Assembly (NCBI GenBank): GCA_028692955.1
Contig: JAQUWH010000009.1
Span: 1 to 55,666 of the forward strand
Origin: Clostridia bacterium
GTDB taxonomy: Bacteria; Bacillota; Clostridia; TANB77; CAG-465
Length of the DNA stretch: 55,666 bases
Reading direction: 5' to 3'
Shown piece after piece: positions 34,847-43,091 of this stretch (the first letter of the stretch is position 1; every line of letters begins with the position of its first letter). The position numbers and the translations under genes are program-made. A model generated the notes under the pieces. It saw only the letters and a list, made by a program, of their open reading frames with translations, was not told where the DNA came from and did not search any database.

Positions 34847-34891
34847 GTGAACTGAACCCAAAAAGTATCTAACTTTTTGGGTTCAGTTCAC
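34847..34891 (+). repeat. 20-bp perfect inverted repeat, IS-end-like
   Basis: GTGAACTGAACCCAAAAAGT (34847-34866) is followed by ATCTA and its exact complement (34872-34891). It lies between the convergent pilin-2 and zinc-ribbon genes. No T-run follows on either strand, so it is not a typical terminator, though it may stop both transcripts. From memory the arm resembles the ends of IS3-family (IS150-group) elements (TGAACTG-ACCCAAAAAGTTAGA), which suggests a collapsed IS or very short MITE. No target-site duplication is evident. Confidence 0.7.
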
Positions 34892-34913
34892 ATTTATTAT
34901 GGTTATTTTTTAT

Positions 34914-35171
34914 TTAGGTTTGTGTCAAAGAGTGTTGCTCAATAAACTCTCTGACTTTTTTTGGCAGCTGTTTTTCCAATATACATATTTGTTTTCCACA
35001 TTTTGGACAAATCGCAGAAAAACAAATTATATACAAGAACTCACCAACTGAATCAGGGACCATCTCTCCAATTGGTTCAATGCCTTCATTTAATGATACG
35101 GAAATAATTTCTGAACATTCCTTACACCGAACATTAAACTTAGAATCCATAGGGCTGATTTTTTTCCTCAT
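34914..35171 (-). CDS. Small zinc-ribbon protein C
   Basis: An 85-residue protein with two CxxC pairs, CKECSEII (about residue 16) and CPKCGKQI (about 55), the layout of a zinc ribbon like CpXC-domain proteins. A short hydrophobic stretch (FLYIICFSAI) precedes the second pair. No enzymatic motif. It is the third gene of a - strand operon of three related proteins. AAAGGAG lies 6 nt before the ATG. The function is unknown. Confidence 0.72.
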   Translation of the reverse strand: MRKKISPMDSKFNVRCKECSEIISVSLNEGIEPIGEMVPDSVGEFLYIICFSAICPKCGKQICILEKQLPKKVREFIEQHSLTQT

Positions 35172-35189
35172 TGGATACTCCTTTATTTT

Positions 35190-35447
35190 TTATTTTGTTT
35201 TCTTGCAATACCTATCTAGTGCCTTAAAGCAAAGTGATTCTTGCAAAGCTTTTGAAAGGAATACTTCTGATATACCGATTGGGCTACCGCAGTGAATGCA
35301 TAAAGTATAGAAATAGAAAGTAAATCCTTTTCCACTTTCTAATATGCAATCACATTGCACATCTTCTGCGTATACTGTAAAAGATTTGGTGCAATCTGCA
35401 CAAGTACAAATCATATGTGACCACAGCTCTTTATCAAGTTTGTTCAT
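35190..35447 (-). CDS. Small zinc-ribbon protein B
   Basis: An 85-residue protein with CTCADC near residue 14 and CIHCGSPI near 50, giving two CxxC pairs with the same spacing plan as its neighbours. The C-terminal part (SKALQESLCFKALDRYCKK) is helical and basic. The start is the second ATG (35447). The first at 35462 lies on the GGAGG ribosome binding site itself. Unknown function; CpXC-like by layout only. Confidence 0.72.
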   Translation of the reverse strand: MNKLDKELWSHMICTCADCTKSFTVYAEDVQCDCILESGKGFTFYFYTLCIHCGSPIGISEVFLSKALQESLCFKALDRYCKKTK

Positions 35448-35478
35448 TTTGATTTCCTCCATAGTGGTTATTTTTTTC

Positions 35479-35664
35479 TTATTCTTCTGACAACACTATT
35501 ATGTCACCACAGTGTTTGCAATGCACGTATTGGATTTTTTTCATGGTTTTCTTCCACATTTCATTTGTTTCCGCTTCTAATCCATTTTTAAGTTCAAGAG
35601 TATTGGCCTCATTTACATAACCGCATTTAGAGCAAAGGATTGAGTATGAGAAAAATTTTTCCAT
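35479..35664 (-). CDS. Small zinc-ribbon protein A
   Basis: A 61-residue protein, first gene of the - strand operon. CSKCGYVN and CKHCGDII supply the two CxxC pairs, separated by about 35 residues with an acidic middle (ELKNGLEAETNE). The start is ATG 35664; the ATG at 35679 overlaps GGAGG. The function is unknown. The three tandem proteins share length, cysteine spacing and start architecture, so they look like old duplicates. Confidence 0.72.
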   Translation of the reverse strand: MEKFFSYSILCSKCGYVNEANTLELKNGLEAETNEMWKKTMKKIQYVHCKHCGDIIVLSEE

Positions 35665-35718
35665 TTTTGTTACCTCCATATTAATTATTGTTTGGATATA
35701 TTCATACTTATGTTAATG

Positions 35719-35747
35719 ATTATATCACTAGATACGGTAAAAGTCAA
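35719..35747 (-). promoter_or_regulatory. SigA promoter of the zinc-ribbon operon
   Basis: On the - strand: TTGACT (35747-35742), 17-nt spacer, TATAAT (35724-35719). This is close to consensus, so the operon is probably expressed constitutively. Confidence 0.82.
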
Positions 35748-35820
35748 CTTTTTCTCTTGCTTATTGATACTTGCATAATTTGCTCGATTTTGTAATAGTA
35801 TAGAAAGATATGGTGAAATA

Positions 35821-35849
35821 TTGTAAACTTTACCTTTTTGTTGTATAAT
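35821..35849 (+). promoter_or_regulatory. Promoter of the ABC exporter operon
   Basis: TTGTAA 35821-35826, 17-nt spacer, TATAAT 35844-35849, divergent from the zinc-ribbon promoter about 100 bp away. Confidence 0.72.
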
Positions 35850-35868
35850 ACCAAGATAGAAAAGAGTG

Positions 35869-36585
35869 ATGAATTTGAAAAAAGTAATCTATACGTTAAA
35901 AAACGTCATGAAAACATATGAATCTTTTAGTGAAATAACACATGCACTAGATAATGTATCTTTTGAATTATACAAAGGGCAAGTGATTGTGATACTTGGT
36001 CCATCCGGTTCCGGTAAATCTACGATGTTAAATGTACTTTCCGGTATTGACAATCCTACTTCTGGTCAGATTATATTTGATAAAGTAAATATTGAAAAAA
36101 TGTCAGAGAAAGAATTAACGGAATATAGGGAGAAGAATCTTGGATTTATCTTTCAGTCATATAATTTAATTCCTAACTTAACTGTATATGAAAATGTGGA
36201 ACTTGGTTCACATCTATCTGAAAATACATTAGATATAGCTGAAATCCTTGAAATTGTCGGATTAAGTGAAATGAAACATAAATTCCCTTATCAACTTTCT
36301 GGTGGTCAAATGCAAAGGGTTGCTATTGCACGTGCAGTGGCAAAAAATCCTAAAGTACTATTTTGTGACGAACCAACAGGAGCTCTTGATGAGAAAGTGG
36401 GTAAGCAAACATTAAAACTTTTACAAGATATTAACAAAAAGTATAATACTACTGTCATAATAGTAACGCATAATCCAGCGATAGCTTTACTTGCTAATAT
36501 GGTGATTAAAATGAATAGTGGAAAGGTAGTTAGTATCACAGAAAATGAAAATACAATAGACGCTAATGAAATTGGGTGGGCATAA
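35869..36585 (+). CDS. ABC transporter ATPase 1 (MacB/LolD type)
   Basis: About 238 residues. Walker A is GPSGSGKST, the Q-loop FIFQSYNLIP, the signature LSGGQMQRVAIARA, Walker B VLFCDEPTGALD, and the switch His is in VTHNP. This is the LolD/MacB/BceA class that energises FtsX-type permeases. The start is uncertain (GTG 35866, ATG 35869 or TTG 35875; AAAGAGTGAT lies across the first two). The stop overlaps the permease ATG by one base. The second ATPase after the permease is a paralogue. Confidence 0.92.
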   Translation: MNLKKVIYTLKNVMKTYESFSEITHALDNVSFELYKGQVIVILGPSGSGKSTMLNVLSGIDNPTSGQIIFDKVNIEKMSEKELTEYREKNLGFIFQSYNLIPNLTVYENVELGSHLSENTLDIAEILEIVGLSEMKHKFPYQLSGGQMQRVAIARAVAKNPKVLFCDEPTGALDEKVGKQTLKLLQDINKKYNTTVIIVTHNPAIALLANMVIKMNSGKVVSITENENTIDANEIGWA

Positions 36586-39161
36586 TGGGCTTGTTATTTT
36601 TAAATGCCTTTAAAGGACTTAAATTTAAAAAAGTACAAATGATAGGTATTATCTTTTGTATCATTTTATCAACCAGCATTTATACTGCAATGAATACAGC
36701 ATTAGATAGAATGGAAGATAGATATCATAACTATTTAAAAGAACAAAATGTAGAAGATTTTTCTTTTATTCCGAAAATTGATTATGCAAAAGATTACACC
36801 AAAGAAGAGATTGAAGAGTTAAAGAAAAATGAACTAAAAGATATACCAGCGCAGCAGATGAATCTAGTCAATCAATATCAAATGACAATAGGTATAGAAA
36901 ATATACCTAATATTGATAACCTATACAAGGCAATCGAGTATATCTTTAATAACAATGGTGCCAATGATAAAAAACTAGAAGGTAAAATGGCAGAAACAAA
37001 ACAAAAATATGATTTTAACTATACAAAGGAAACTGTTAAAGTATCCACACATGATAAATATCTATACAAATCAATACCTTATACAGGAAGTGAAACCATA
37101 AATGTTCCATATGTTGTAGAAGGAAGACTTCCTGAAAAGGATAATGAAATAACAGTTTTACCTGCATTTGCTAATAAAAATGATATTAAGCTAAATGATA
37201 AATATACGATTGGTGAGACAGAATATACGATTGTTGGATTTGTAAATTCACCTAATCATATCTTTCCTTTAATATCAATAAATAGACCAATGTATAATGA
37301 AAAAACTGATAATATCATGTATATGAATGAGGCAACTTTTGAGGCTTTTTCTGGTGTGAAGGAATCTTCGTATATAGCAGCATTTAATGATAGAGAAAAA
37401 ACAATGGAGTTTGAGACATTAGGCGATTTATTTATGAATGACGAAAATATCAGTTTAAATCCGCTTACTGCTCTAAAATTATTAAGAGTCAATTCTTTAG
37501 AAGCGGAAATAGCAACAAGTAGATTATTCTCTGAATATTTCTTGTATTTATTACTTGGTATTTCTATCTTTGTCATTATTGTTATTACAAAGAAAAGAAT
37601 CGAAGATGAAAGACTACAAATTGGTGTTTTAAAATCACTTGGTTATAAATCACTTTCCATTGCAGTAAGTTATCTTGTCTATCCGATTATTGGTAGTTTA
37701 ATTGGTGGGGTTATTGGCTATGGAATTGGAGTATTAGCACATGAACCTTTAACGAATATGTATGTGAGTTACTTTAATTTACCAATAGAGGGCTTTAAAA
37801 TAAATTTAACATATTTGTTTAACTCTACAATACTACCGCTTATATTATTAAGTGTGCTTGCTTTCTTAATTGCCATCTTTATGCTTAGAAAGAAACCATT
37901 ACAATTACTAAAAGAGGGAAGTAATTTAAAAGTTAATTTATTGAGTAGATTTGTTACTTTTGTAACAAGAAAATTCCCATTTAAAACGAGATTTAAATTA
38001 TCACTTGCTTCACGTTCACTTGGAAAATTAGCCATTGTAACCCTTACTTCATTTTGTACAGGATTATTAATTGTTCTTGTTTTAATAGGTATGAATATGT
38101 TTGAATCTATGATTAGCAAGACGTTTGATGGACTGGATTTTAAGAACAGTGTATCCTATCAAGCGGCAAGAACTGATACAAGTGAAGTAGATGACTTAAT
38201 ATATAACACAAGTATTGACCTTATCAAGGTAAAAAGAGAGAATGGAACTATTGAAGAGGTAGATTTAAACAAAAAGCAAAATAACAATAGGATGATGATG
38301 AAAAAATCTGAAAATAATGAGGAAGAAAAAGAAGCAATCAAAAAAATGTCAGTTACGATGAATGGAATTGATACAGTTACTCATTATATCACGATTAAAG
38401 ATAAAGAAGGAAATGATCTACTTGGAAAGTTGAAGGATGAAAATGATATCATTATTAACAAAAATATTTCTGAAATTATCAATGTTACCACTGGCGATAC
38501 TTTAATTTTTGAAAATGCTGATAAAGAATATGAATTTACTATAGTTGGAATACAAGATTCCTTTATGGGAAATCAAGCTTATTGTATGAGAAATTATATT
38601 TCTACCTTATTTGAGGATACCGTTTCATATAACGCAAAATATACATCTGACCCAAAATACGATAATATGTCCAATATACCAGAAGATGAGATGAATGCTA
38701 TTACTAGTGTATTTAGCATTGGTGATTTAAAAGATAACATGGGCAATCAATTTGAATCTTCTAATGGTGCTATCTATTTTGTTATTGCATTTGCTTCTGT
38801 ACTTGCATTAGTGATTATACTAGTCATTGCCAATATTATTGTAGAAGAAAACAAAAAAACAATTTCATTAATGAAAGTAATGGGATACAAAAATAAAGTG
38901 ATTAGCCAAATTGTTCTAAATATTTATACACCTTTTGTTGTTATTGCTTATCTTCTTTCGATTCCAGCAATGAAAGCAATCCTAACAGAAATTGTAAAAG
39001 CATTGACAAAAGATATGGAACTTGCTATTCCAATTGAGTTTTCTATTATTAAAGCATTAGCTGGACTGGTAGGATTATTAGTTGCGTATTATTTTGCGAT
39101 ATTTATATCTAGAAAATCATTAGATAAAATTCCTTTATCTATTGCACTAAAAAGAGAGTAG
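36585..39161 (+). CDS. FtsX-type ABC permease
   Basis: An 858-residue permease with a single N-terminal helix (about 12-30), a large extracytoplasmic region (about 40-310), three helices (about 315-440), then a second module with one helix near 485, another extracytoplasmic region (about 510-720) and three C-terminal helices. This is two FtsX-like units in one chain, as in BceB-like or YxdM-like exporters and lipoprotein/peptide-type transporters. An acidic, Asn/Lys-rich segment (NKKQNNNRMMMKKSENNEE) lies in the second outer loop. ATG 36585 is behind GGGTGGG. Likely substrates are peptides or lipids; not determinable here. Confidence 0.9.
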   Translation: MGLLFLNAFKGLKFKKVQMIGIIFCIILSTSIYTAMNTALDRMEDRYHNYLKEQNVEDFSFIPKIDYAKDYTKEEIEELKKNELKDIPAQQMNLVNQYQMTIGIENIPNIDNLYKAIEYIFNNNGANDKKLEGKMAETKQKYDFNYTKETVKVSTHDKYLYKSIPYTGSETINVPYVVEGRLPEKDNEITVLPAFANKNDIKLNDKYTIGETEYTIVGFVNSPNHIFPLISINRPMYNEKTDNIMYMNEATFEAFSGVKESSYIAAFNDREKTMEFETLGDLFMNDENISLNPLTALKLLRVNSLEAEIATSRLFSEYFLYLLLGISIFVIIVITKKRIEDERLQIGVLKSLGYKSLSIAVSYLVYPIIGSLIGGVIGYGIGVLAHEPLTNMYVSYFNLPIEGFKINLTYLFNSTILPLILLSVLAFLIAIFMLRKKPLQLLKEGSNLKVNLLSRFVTFVTRKFPFKTRFKLSLASRSLGKLAIVTLTSFCTGLLIVLVLIGMNMFESMISKTFDGLDFKNSVSYQAARTDTSEVDDLIYNTSIDLIKVKRENGTIEEVDLNKKQNNNRMMMKKSENNEEEKEAIKKMSVTMNGIDTVTHYITIKDKEGNDLLGKLKDENDIIINKNISEIINVTTGDTLIFENADKEYEFTIVGIQDSFMGNQAYCMRNYISTLFEDTVSYNAKYTSDPKYDNMSNIPEDEMNAITSVFSIGDLKDNMGNQFESSNGAIYFVIAFASVLALVIILVIANIIVEENKKTISLMKVMGYKNKVISQIVLNIYTPFVVIAYLLSIPAMKAILTEIVKALTKDMELAIPIEFSIIKALAGLVGLLVAYYFAIFISRKSLDKIPLSIALKRE

Positions 39162-39170
39162 GTGAATGGT

Positions 39171-39887
39171 ATGGAAGAGAAAAAAACAATATTAAAACTT
39201 GAAAACGTATATAAAACGTATATGCAAGGTGGAACCAAGACACATGCCTTAAATAATATAGATTTAGATATTAAAAGTGGGGAAATAGTCGTGATACTCG
39301 GTCCGTCTGGTGCTGGTAAGACCACTTTACTGAATGTATTATCTGGTCTTGATAGTCCAACTAGTGGTAGAATACTTTTTGATGGTAAAGATATTGCCAA
39401 GTATTCACAAATGAAACTAACTAAATTTAGAAAAGAAAATCTTGGATTTATCTTTCAAACATACAATTTGCTTGAACATTTAAATGTAAAAGAAAATGTA
39501 ATGGTGGGGGCAAAGTTAGGAAAATCAAAAGATAATGTTGATGAGATTATTGAAGTGGTTGGACTTTCTAACCACAAGAAAAAATATATGCATGAACTAT
39601 CTGGTGGTGAACAACAACGTGTTTCTATTGCTAGAGCACTTGCTAAAAAACCAAGTATCATGTTTGCAGATGAGCCGACAGGTGCCCTTGATGAGAAGAC
39701 TGGAAAAATTGTACTTAGAACCTTAATCGAAGCAAATGAAAAACTTGGTACAACGATGATTATTGTGACGCATAATCCAGGTATTGCAAAAATTGGAGAT
39801 AGAGTTTTACATGTCAATAGTGGTGTGATCGATAAAGAAATAATCAATGAAACAAGAATGGCACCAGAAGAAATTCCTTGGGGTTAA
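39171..39887 (+). CDS. ABC transporter ATPase 2 (MacB/LolD type)
   Basis: A 238-residue ATPase close to ATPase 1: Walker A GPSGAGKTT, FIFQTYNLLE, LSGGEQQRVSIARA, Walker B IMFADEPTGALDEKTGK and VTHNPG. The two genes flank one permease, so the exporter probably uses a heterodimer of ATPases. Both sites have the full set of catalytic residues. ATG 39171 is preferred because AGGTGA is 6-7 nt upstream. The start at 39162 lies on that site. A strong hairpin follows the stop. Confidence 0.92.
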   Translation: MEEKKTILKLENVYKTYMQGGTKTHALNNIDLDIKSGEIVVILGPSGAGKTTLLNVLSGLDSPTSGRILFDGKDIAKYSQMKLTKFRKENLGFIFQTYNLLEHLNVKENVMVGAKLGKSKDNVDEIIEVVGLSNHKKKYMHELSGGEQQRVSIARALAKKPSIMFADEPTGALDEKTGKIVLRTLIEANEKLGTTMIIVTHNPGIAKIGDRVLHVNSGVIDKEIINETRMAPEEIPWG

Positions 39888-39910
39888 AAACTATTATTAT
39901 TATGTATAGA

Positions 39911-39949
39911 TAGAAGTATTATGATAAAAAGTAATACTTCTATTTTTTT
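39911..39949 (+). terminator. Terminator of the ABC exporter operon
   Basis: AGAAGTATT and AATACTTCT pair across a 13-nt A-rich loop, followed by a seven-T tract. Confidence 0.88.
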
Positions 39950-40127
39950 ACGTAAAAAGAATAAAAAAGGAGAAGAAAATGCAAACGAAACACATAACAA
40001 AATTAGCGAAAAGATAAGAAGTACAATTGAATCTATGTGTGGAACTATGCCAGAAAATTTGCCTACACCAGAAAAGAGCTTAAAGGAACTTGCAAAAGAA
40101 GATAAATATTTATTAGATAATCATTAA
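39921..40127 (+). CDS. Possible small protein, start unclear
   Basis: A 68-codon frame. Its first ATG lies inside the terminator loop, so the real N-terminus, if any, is internal. AAAGGAG (39967-39973) has an ATG at good distance (39979) only in another frame, which closes after 12 codons. The downstream part (MCGTMPENLPTPEKSLKE) has protein-like composition, so the gene may be frameshifted or use a rare start. Low confidence; no family recognised. Confidence 0.25.
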   Translation: MIKSNTSIFLRKKNKKGEENANETHNKISEKIRSTIESMCGTMPENLPTPEKSLKELAKEDKYLLDNH

Positions 40128-40132
40128 TATAG

Positions 40133-40154
40133 TGAGATAAATATCTCATTTTTT
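40133..40154 (+). terminator. Terminator before rsmE
   Basis: TGAGATA 40133-40139 and TATCTCA 40142-40148 pair around AA, followed by TTTTTT. Confidence 0.82.
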
Positions 40155-40168
40155 CTACCTTTATTATC

Positions 40169-40197
40169 TTGTATAACTAGGGAAAATTTGGTATAAT
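40169..40197 (+). promoter_or_regulatory. Promoter of rsmE
   Basis: TTGTAT 40169-40174, 17-nt spacer, TATAAT 40192-40197, 15 nt before the ATG. AGGTGG at 40202-40207 is the ribosome binding site. Confidence 0.72.
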
Positions 40198-40212
40198 GAA
40201 CTAGGTGGTAAA

Positions 40213-40947
40213 ATGGCAAGAAGATTTATTGTTAAGAGTCAGGATATAGTAAAAAATGAAGAGCAAATGATGGAAATTTTAGGAGAAGAAGTAAAACATA
40301 TACAGGTTTTACGATTTAATGTTGGTGATGATATCGTTATCAATGAATATAACTGTAAAATACTTGAGATGAGAAGAGATCGTATTTTACTTGAAAAATT
40401 GTCTCTTGTACCTAAAAATGGTGAACCAAATTTGGAGTTAACATTATATATAGCTGTTTTAAAAAGTGATAAATTAGATTTTGTCGTTCAAAAAGCAGTT
40501 GAACTTGGTGTTAAGAAAATCATTCCTTTTTTCTCGCATAATGTAATTGTTAAATTAGATGAGGCGGGAAAGAACAAAAGAAGAGAGAAATTAGATAAAA
40601 TTGCTAAGGAAGCATGTAAACAATGTGGTAGAACGGATGAGGTAGAGGTATTAAATTTTGCAACATTTAAAGAAGTTTTATCTAGCATGAAAGAGTTTGA
40701 TGTTAATTTATTTGCTTATGAAAAGGAAAAGGAAAGTATTGACTATGTGATGAAAACTATAAAAGAGCAACCTTGTCATACTATATCATGTATCATAGGA
40801 CCCGAGGGAGGTTTTACTTCCGATGAAGCGGAGGATTTATCTAATGAAGACCATGTTAAAATAGTAAGTTTGGGAGAAAGAATCCTAAGAGCAGAAACTG
40901 CTGCTTTAAATATTATTTCCATTATAATGTACGAATTAGATAAATAA
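40213..40947 (+). CDS. rsmE: 16S rRNA m3U1498 methyltransferase
   Basis: A 244-residue SPOUT methyltransferase. An N-terminal PUA-like domain (1-70) is followed by the trefoil-knot domain with KSDKLDFVVQKAVELGV, IGPEGGFTSDEAE and SLGERILRAETAALN, the SAM-binding knot motifs. It methylates N3 of U1498 in the 30S decoding centre. In many Bacillota it follows prmA and dnaJ. Here it is a separate unit with its own promoter, about 6.6 kb from dnaJ. Confidence 0.95.
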   Translation: MARRFIVKSQDIVKNEEQMMEILGEEVKHIQVLRFNVGDDIVINEYNCKILEMRRDRILLEKLSLVPKNGEPNLELTLYIAVLKSDKLDFVVQKAVELGVKKIIPFFSHNVIVKLDEAGKNKRREKLDKIAKEACKQCGRTDEVEVLNFATFKEVLSSMKEFDVNLFAYEKEKESIDYVMKTIKEQPCHTISCIIGPEGGFTSDEAEDLSNEDHVKIVSLGERILRAETAALNIISIIMYELDK

Positions 40948-40992
40948 TATATTTGTTTTTATTTACTATATTGTAATATTTGTGAAATATTA

Positions 40993-41021
40993 TTGAAATA
41001 TTATGCAAAACGTTATATAAT
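40993..41021 (+). promoter_or_regulatory. Promoter of the DUF4321-radC-mre operon
   Basis: TTGAAA 40993-40998, 17-nt spacer, TATAAT 41016-41021, 38 nt before the DUF4321 ATG. Since the genes to 46623 are closely spaced in one direction, this is probably the main promoter of the cell-shape cluster. Confidence 0.75.
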
Positions 41022-41059
41022 GTAGCAGATAGTGAACGTAGGAAGAAAGAGGAAAAAAT

Positions 41060-41320
41060 ATGAGAAAAACAATAATTGCAATTTTTGGAATTGTAGGTAT
41101 GTTAGTAGGTTTTTATTTAGGTGAATTGGCACAATCAGTGTCTTGGCTTAAATGGCTTGCTATTGGTGGAGAGATTGGATTTAAAAATCCAGTTATATTA
41201 GATTTATCTTTTTTACAGTTAACACTTGGTATTTGGTTTAAGATAAGTGTTTGTGGTGTGATTTGTATGGTAATATTTGGATTTGTTGGTAGAAAAGTAG
41301 CTCATTGGCTAAAAGTATAA
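41060..41320 (+). CDS. DUF4321 membrane protein
   Basis: An 86-residue protein with two hydrophobic helices (about 3-28 and 58-80). Between them LAIGGEIGFKNPVILDLSFL matches the loop of DUF4321 proteins, which in Bacillota commonly lie beside maf, radC and mreB. The function is unknown but context ties it to envelope growth. Its end overlaps the radC start by 16 nt. Confidence 0.85.
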   Translation: MRKTIIAIFGIVGMLVGFYLGELAQSVSWLKWLAIGGEIGFKNPVILDLSFLQLTLGIWFKISVCGVICMVIFGFVGRKVAHWLKV

Positions 41321-42003
41321 TTGAGCTTCCGTATGATGATAGACCCTATGAAAAACTGGAACTAGTAGGGGCTAATCATCTAACTAATTCAGAATTACTT
41401 GCTATTGTCATTAAAACTGGGACAAGTCGATATAACTGTGTGGAAATTGCACAAAATATATTAACAGTTTCTTCTGATACAGAAAGTCAAAACGATTTAG
41501 AATATTTCATGAATTTATCTATGGAAGAATTGAAAAGTTTTGAAGGGATTGGTAGAGTTAAAGCAATACAAATAAAAGCAGTAATTGAACTTGCAAGGAG
41601 AATTGCTAATACTCATACATTGGAAAAAAAGAAAATTATTTCTCCAAAAGATGTCTATAATCTATTAGGTAAAAAATATTTAGGAGAAAAACAAGAAATA
41701 TTAAAAACAGTTATATTAAATAAACAAAATGCCATACTATCAATAGTAACAAATGCAAAGGGAAGTATTGACAAAGTTGAAATTGGTATGAAGGAAGTTT
41801 TTAGTGAACCTATTAAACAATTAGCAAGTGGTATTATTTTGGTTCATAATCATCCTAGTGGAAGTTTAGTTCCAAGTAAGAGTGATATTGAATTTACAAA
41901 TAAGGTTTGTGAGTATTCTAAAATCTTTGGTATAGAATTGTTAGATCATATTATTATTGGTAATAATAGTTATATGAGTCTAAAAGAACAAAAGAAGTTT
42001 TAA
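41305..42003 (+). CDS. radC: RadC-family JAMM-domain protein
   Basis: A 232-residue RadC/YsxA protein. The N-terminal helix-hairpin-helix region (about 60-100, FEGIGRVKAIQIKA) could bind DNA. The C-terminal JAB/JAMM-like metalloprotease fold carries HNHPSG-x8-D (about residue 180-195). The role in DNA repair originally claimed for RadC is doubtful. The position between DUF4321 and mreB is conserved in Bacillota. TTG 41305 is the only suitable start in frame, and its ribosome binding site is weak. Confidence 0.92.
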   Translation: MAKSIIELPYDDRPYEKLELVGANHLTNSELLAIVIKTGTSRYNCVEIAQNILTVSSDTESQNDLEYFMNLSMEELKSFEGIGRVKAIQIKAVIELARRIANTHTLEKKKIISPKDVYNLLGKKYLGEKQEILKTVILNKQNAILSIVTNAKGSIDKVEIGMKEVFSEPIKQLASGIILVHNHPSGSLVPSKSDIEFTNKVCEYSKIFGIELLDHIIIGNNSYMSLKEQKKF

Positions 42004-42056
42004 GTAAAAATGTAGTTTAAATATAGTAGTAATGTAGATAAGAAAAGGTGGTAAAT

Positions 42057-43073
42057 ATGGGACTTGTATCAAAAGATATCGGAATTGACTTAGGTACTTC
42101 AAATATAAGAGTACATACAAAAGGAAAAGGTGTGATTTTAGAAGAGCCATCTGTTGTGGCAATTAATAAAATAACAGGTGAGATACTTGCGGTTGGAAAT
42201 CAAGCAAAAGAAATGCTGGGAAGAACGCCTGGTAATATTGATGCATTGAAACCATTAAAAGATGGGGTGATCGCTGATTTTGCGGCTACAAGAATGCTAA
42301 TACAGACACTTATTTCAAGAGTCATTCCAAAGAGCTTGTTTTCCAAACCAAGGGTAGTGGTATCTATTCCTTCTGGCATAACAGATGTAGAGGAAAGAGC
42401 TGCCGAAGGGGTTGCATATAAAGCCGGTGCAAAAGAAGTTTACTTGATGGAAGAAGTAATGGCTGCTGCAATAGGTGCAGGTTTAAAAGTGGAACGCGCT
42501 GAAGGCTCTATGATAGTAGATATTGGTGGTGGTACAAGTGAAATGGCAGTACTTTCTTTAGGTGGTATTGTTGTTTCTAATTCTATCAAAATAGCAGGTG
42601 AAAAATTAGATAGAGATATAGTAGAATATATTAAAGATAAATTTAATGTAATTATTGGACTTCGCGAAGCTGAAGAGGTAAAAAAACAAATTGGTGCTGC
42701 TTCTTCTGCTATGACAGAAGAAAAGATAAATTTAAAGGGTAGAAATTTAACAACTGGACTACCAGAGACAATTGTTGTAACAACTTATGATATAAATGAG
42801 GCTATCATTGATTCATTAAGAGAAATACTAAGAGTAATTAAAGTAACATTAGAACAAACACCACCAGAACTTGCTTCTGACGTTATGGAAAGTGGTATTA
42901 TCCTTTCAGGTGGGGTCGCACAACTAAAAAATATAGATAGATATATTTCTGAACAAACTGGTATTCCAGTATATGTAGCAGATAATCCAGCACAATGTGT
43001 GATTAAGGGTGTTGGCAAAACATTGGATAGTATACAAGTATTAAAAAAAGCGGTAAAAACAAAAAAAAGTTAA
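42057..43073 (+). CDS. mreB: Rod-shape-determining actin MreB
   Basis: A 338-residue bacterial actin that organises the elongasome at the membrane. GIDLGTSNIRVHTKG is phosphate loop 1, VDIGGGTSEMAVLSLGGIV phosphate loop 2, and LSGGVAQLKNID the adenosine loop. IGAGLKVERAEGSM matches the MreB IGAGL-P region but with V-E in place of the usual P-I-x-E. ATG 42057 is behind AAAGGTGG (42044-42051). The longer reading from GTG 42048 starts on that site. mreC follows. Confidence 0.95.
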   Translation: MGLVSKDIGIDLGTSNIRVHTKGKGVILEEPSVVAINKITGEILAVGNQAKEMLGRTPGNIDALKPLKDGVIADFAATRMLIQTLISRVIPKSLFSKPRVVVSIPSGITDVEERAAEGVAYKAGAKEVYLMEEVMAAAIGAGLKVERAEGSMIVDIGGGTSEMAVLSLGGIVVSNSIKIAGEKLDRDIVEYIKDKFNVIIGLREAEEVKKQIGAASSAMTEEKINLKGRNLTTGLPETIVVTTYDINEAIIDSLREILRVIKVTLEQTPPELASDVMESGIILSGGVAQLKNIDRYISEQTGIPVYVADNPAQCVIKGVGKTLDSIQVLKKAVKTKKS

Positions 43074-43091
43074 AAAAAGGAGAGTATGGTA

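Noticed and set aside
39921-40127. Firm call of a 68-residue gene
   Set aside because: Its first ATG lies in a terminator loop and the only good ribosome binding site serves another frame; listed only at low confidence.
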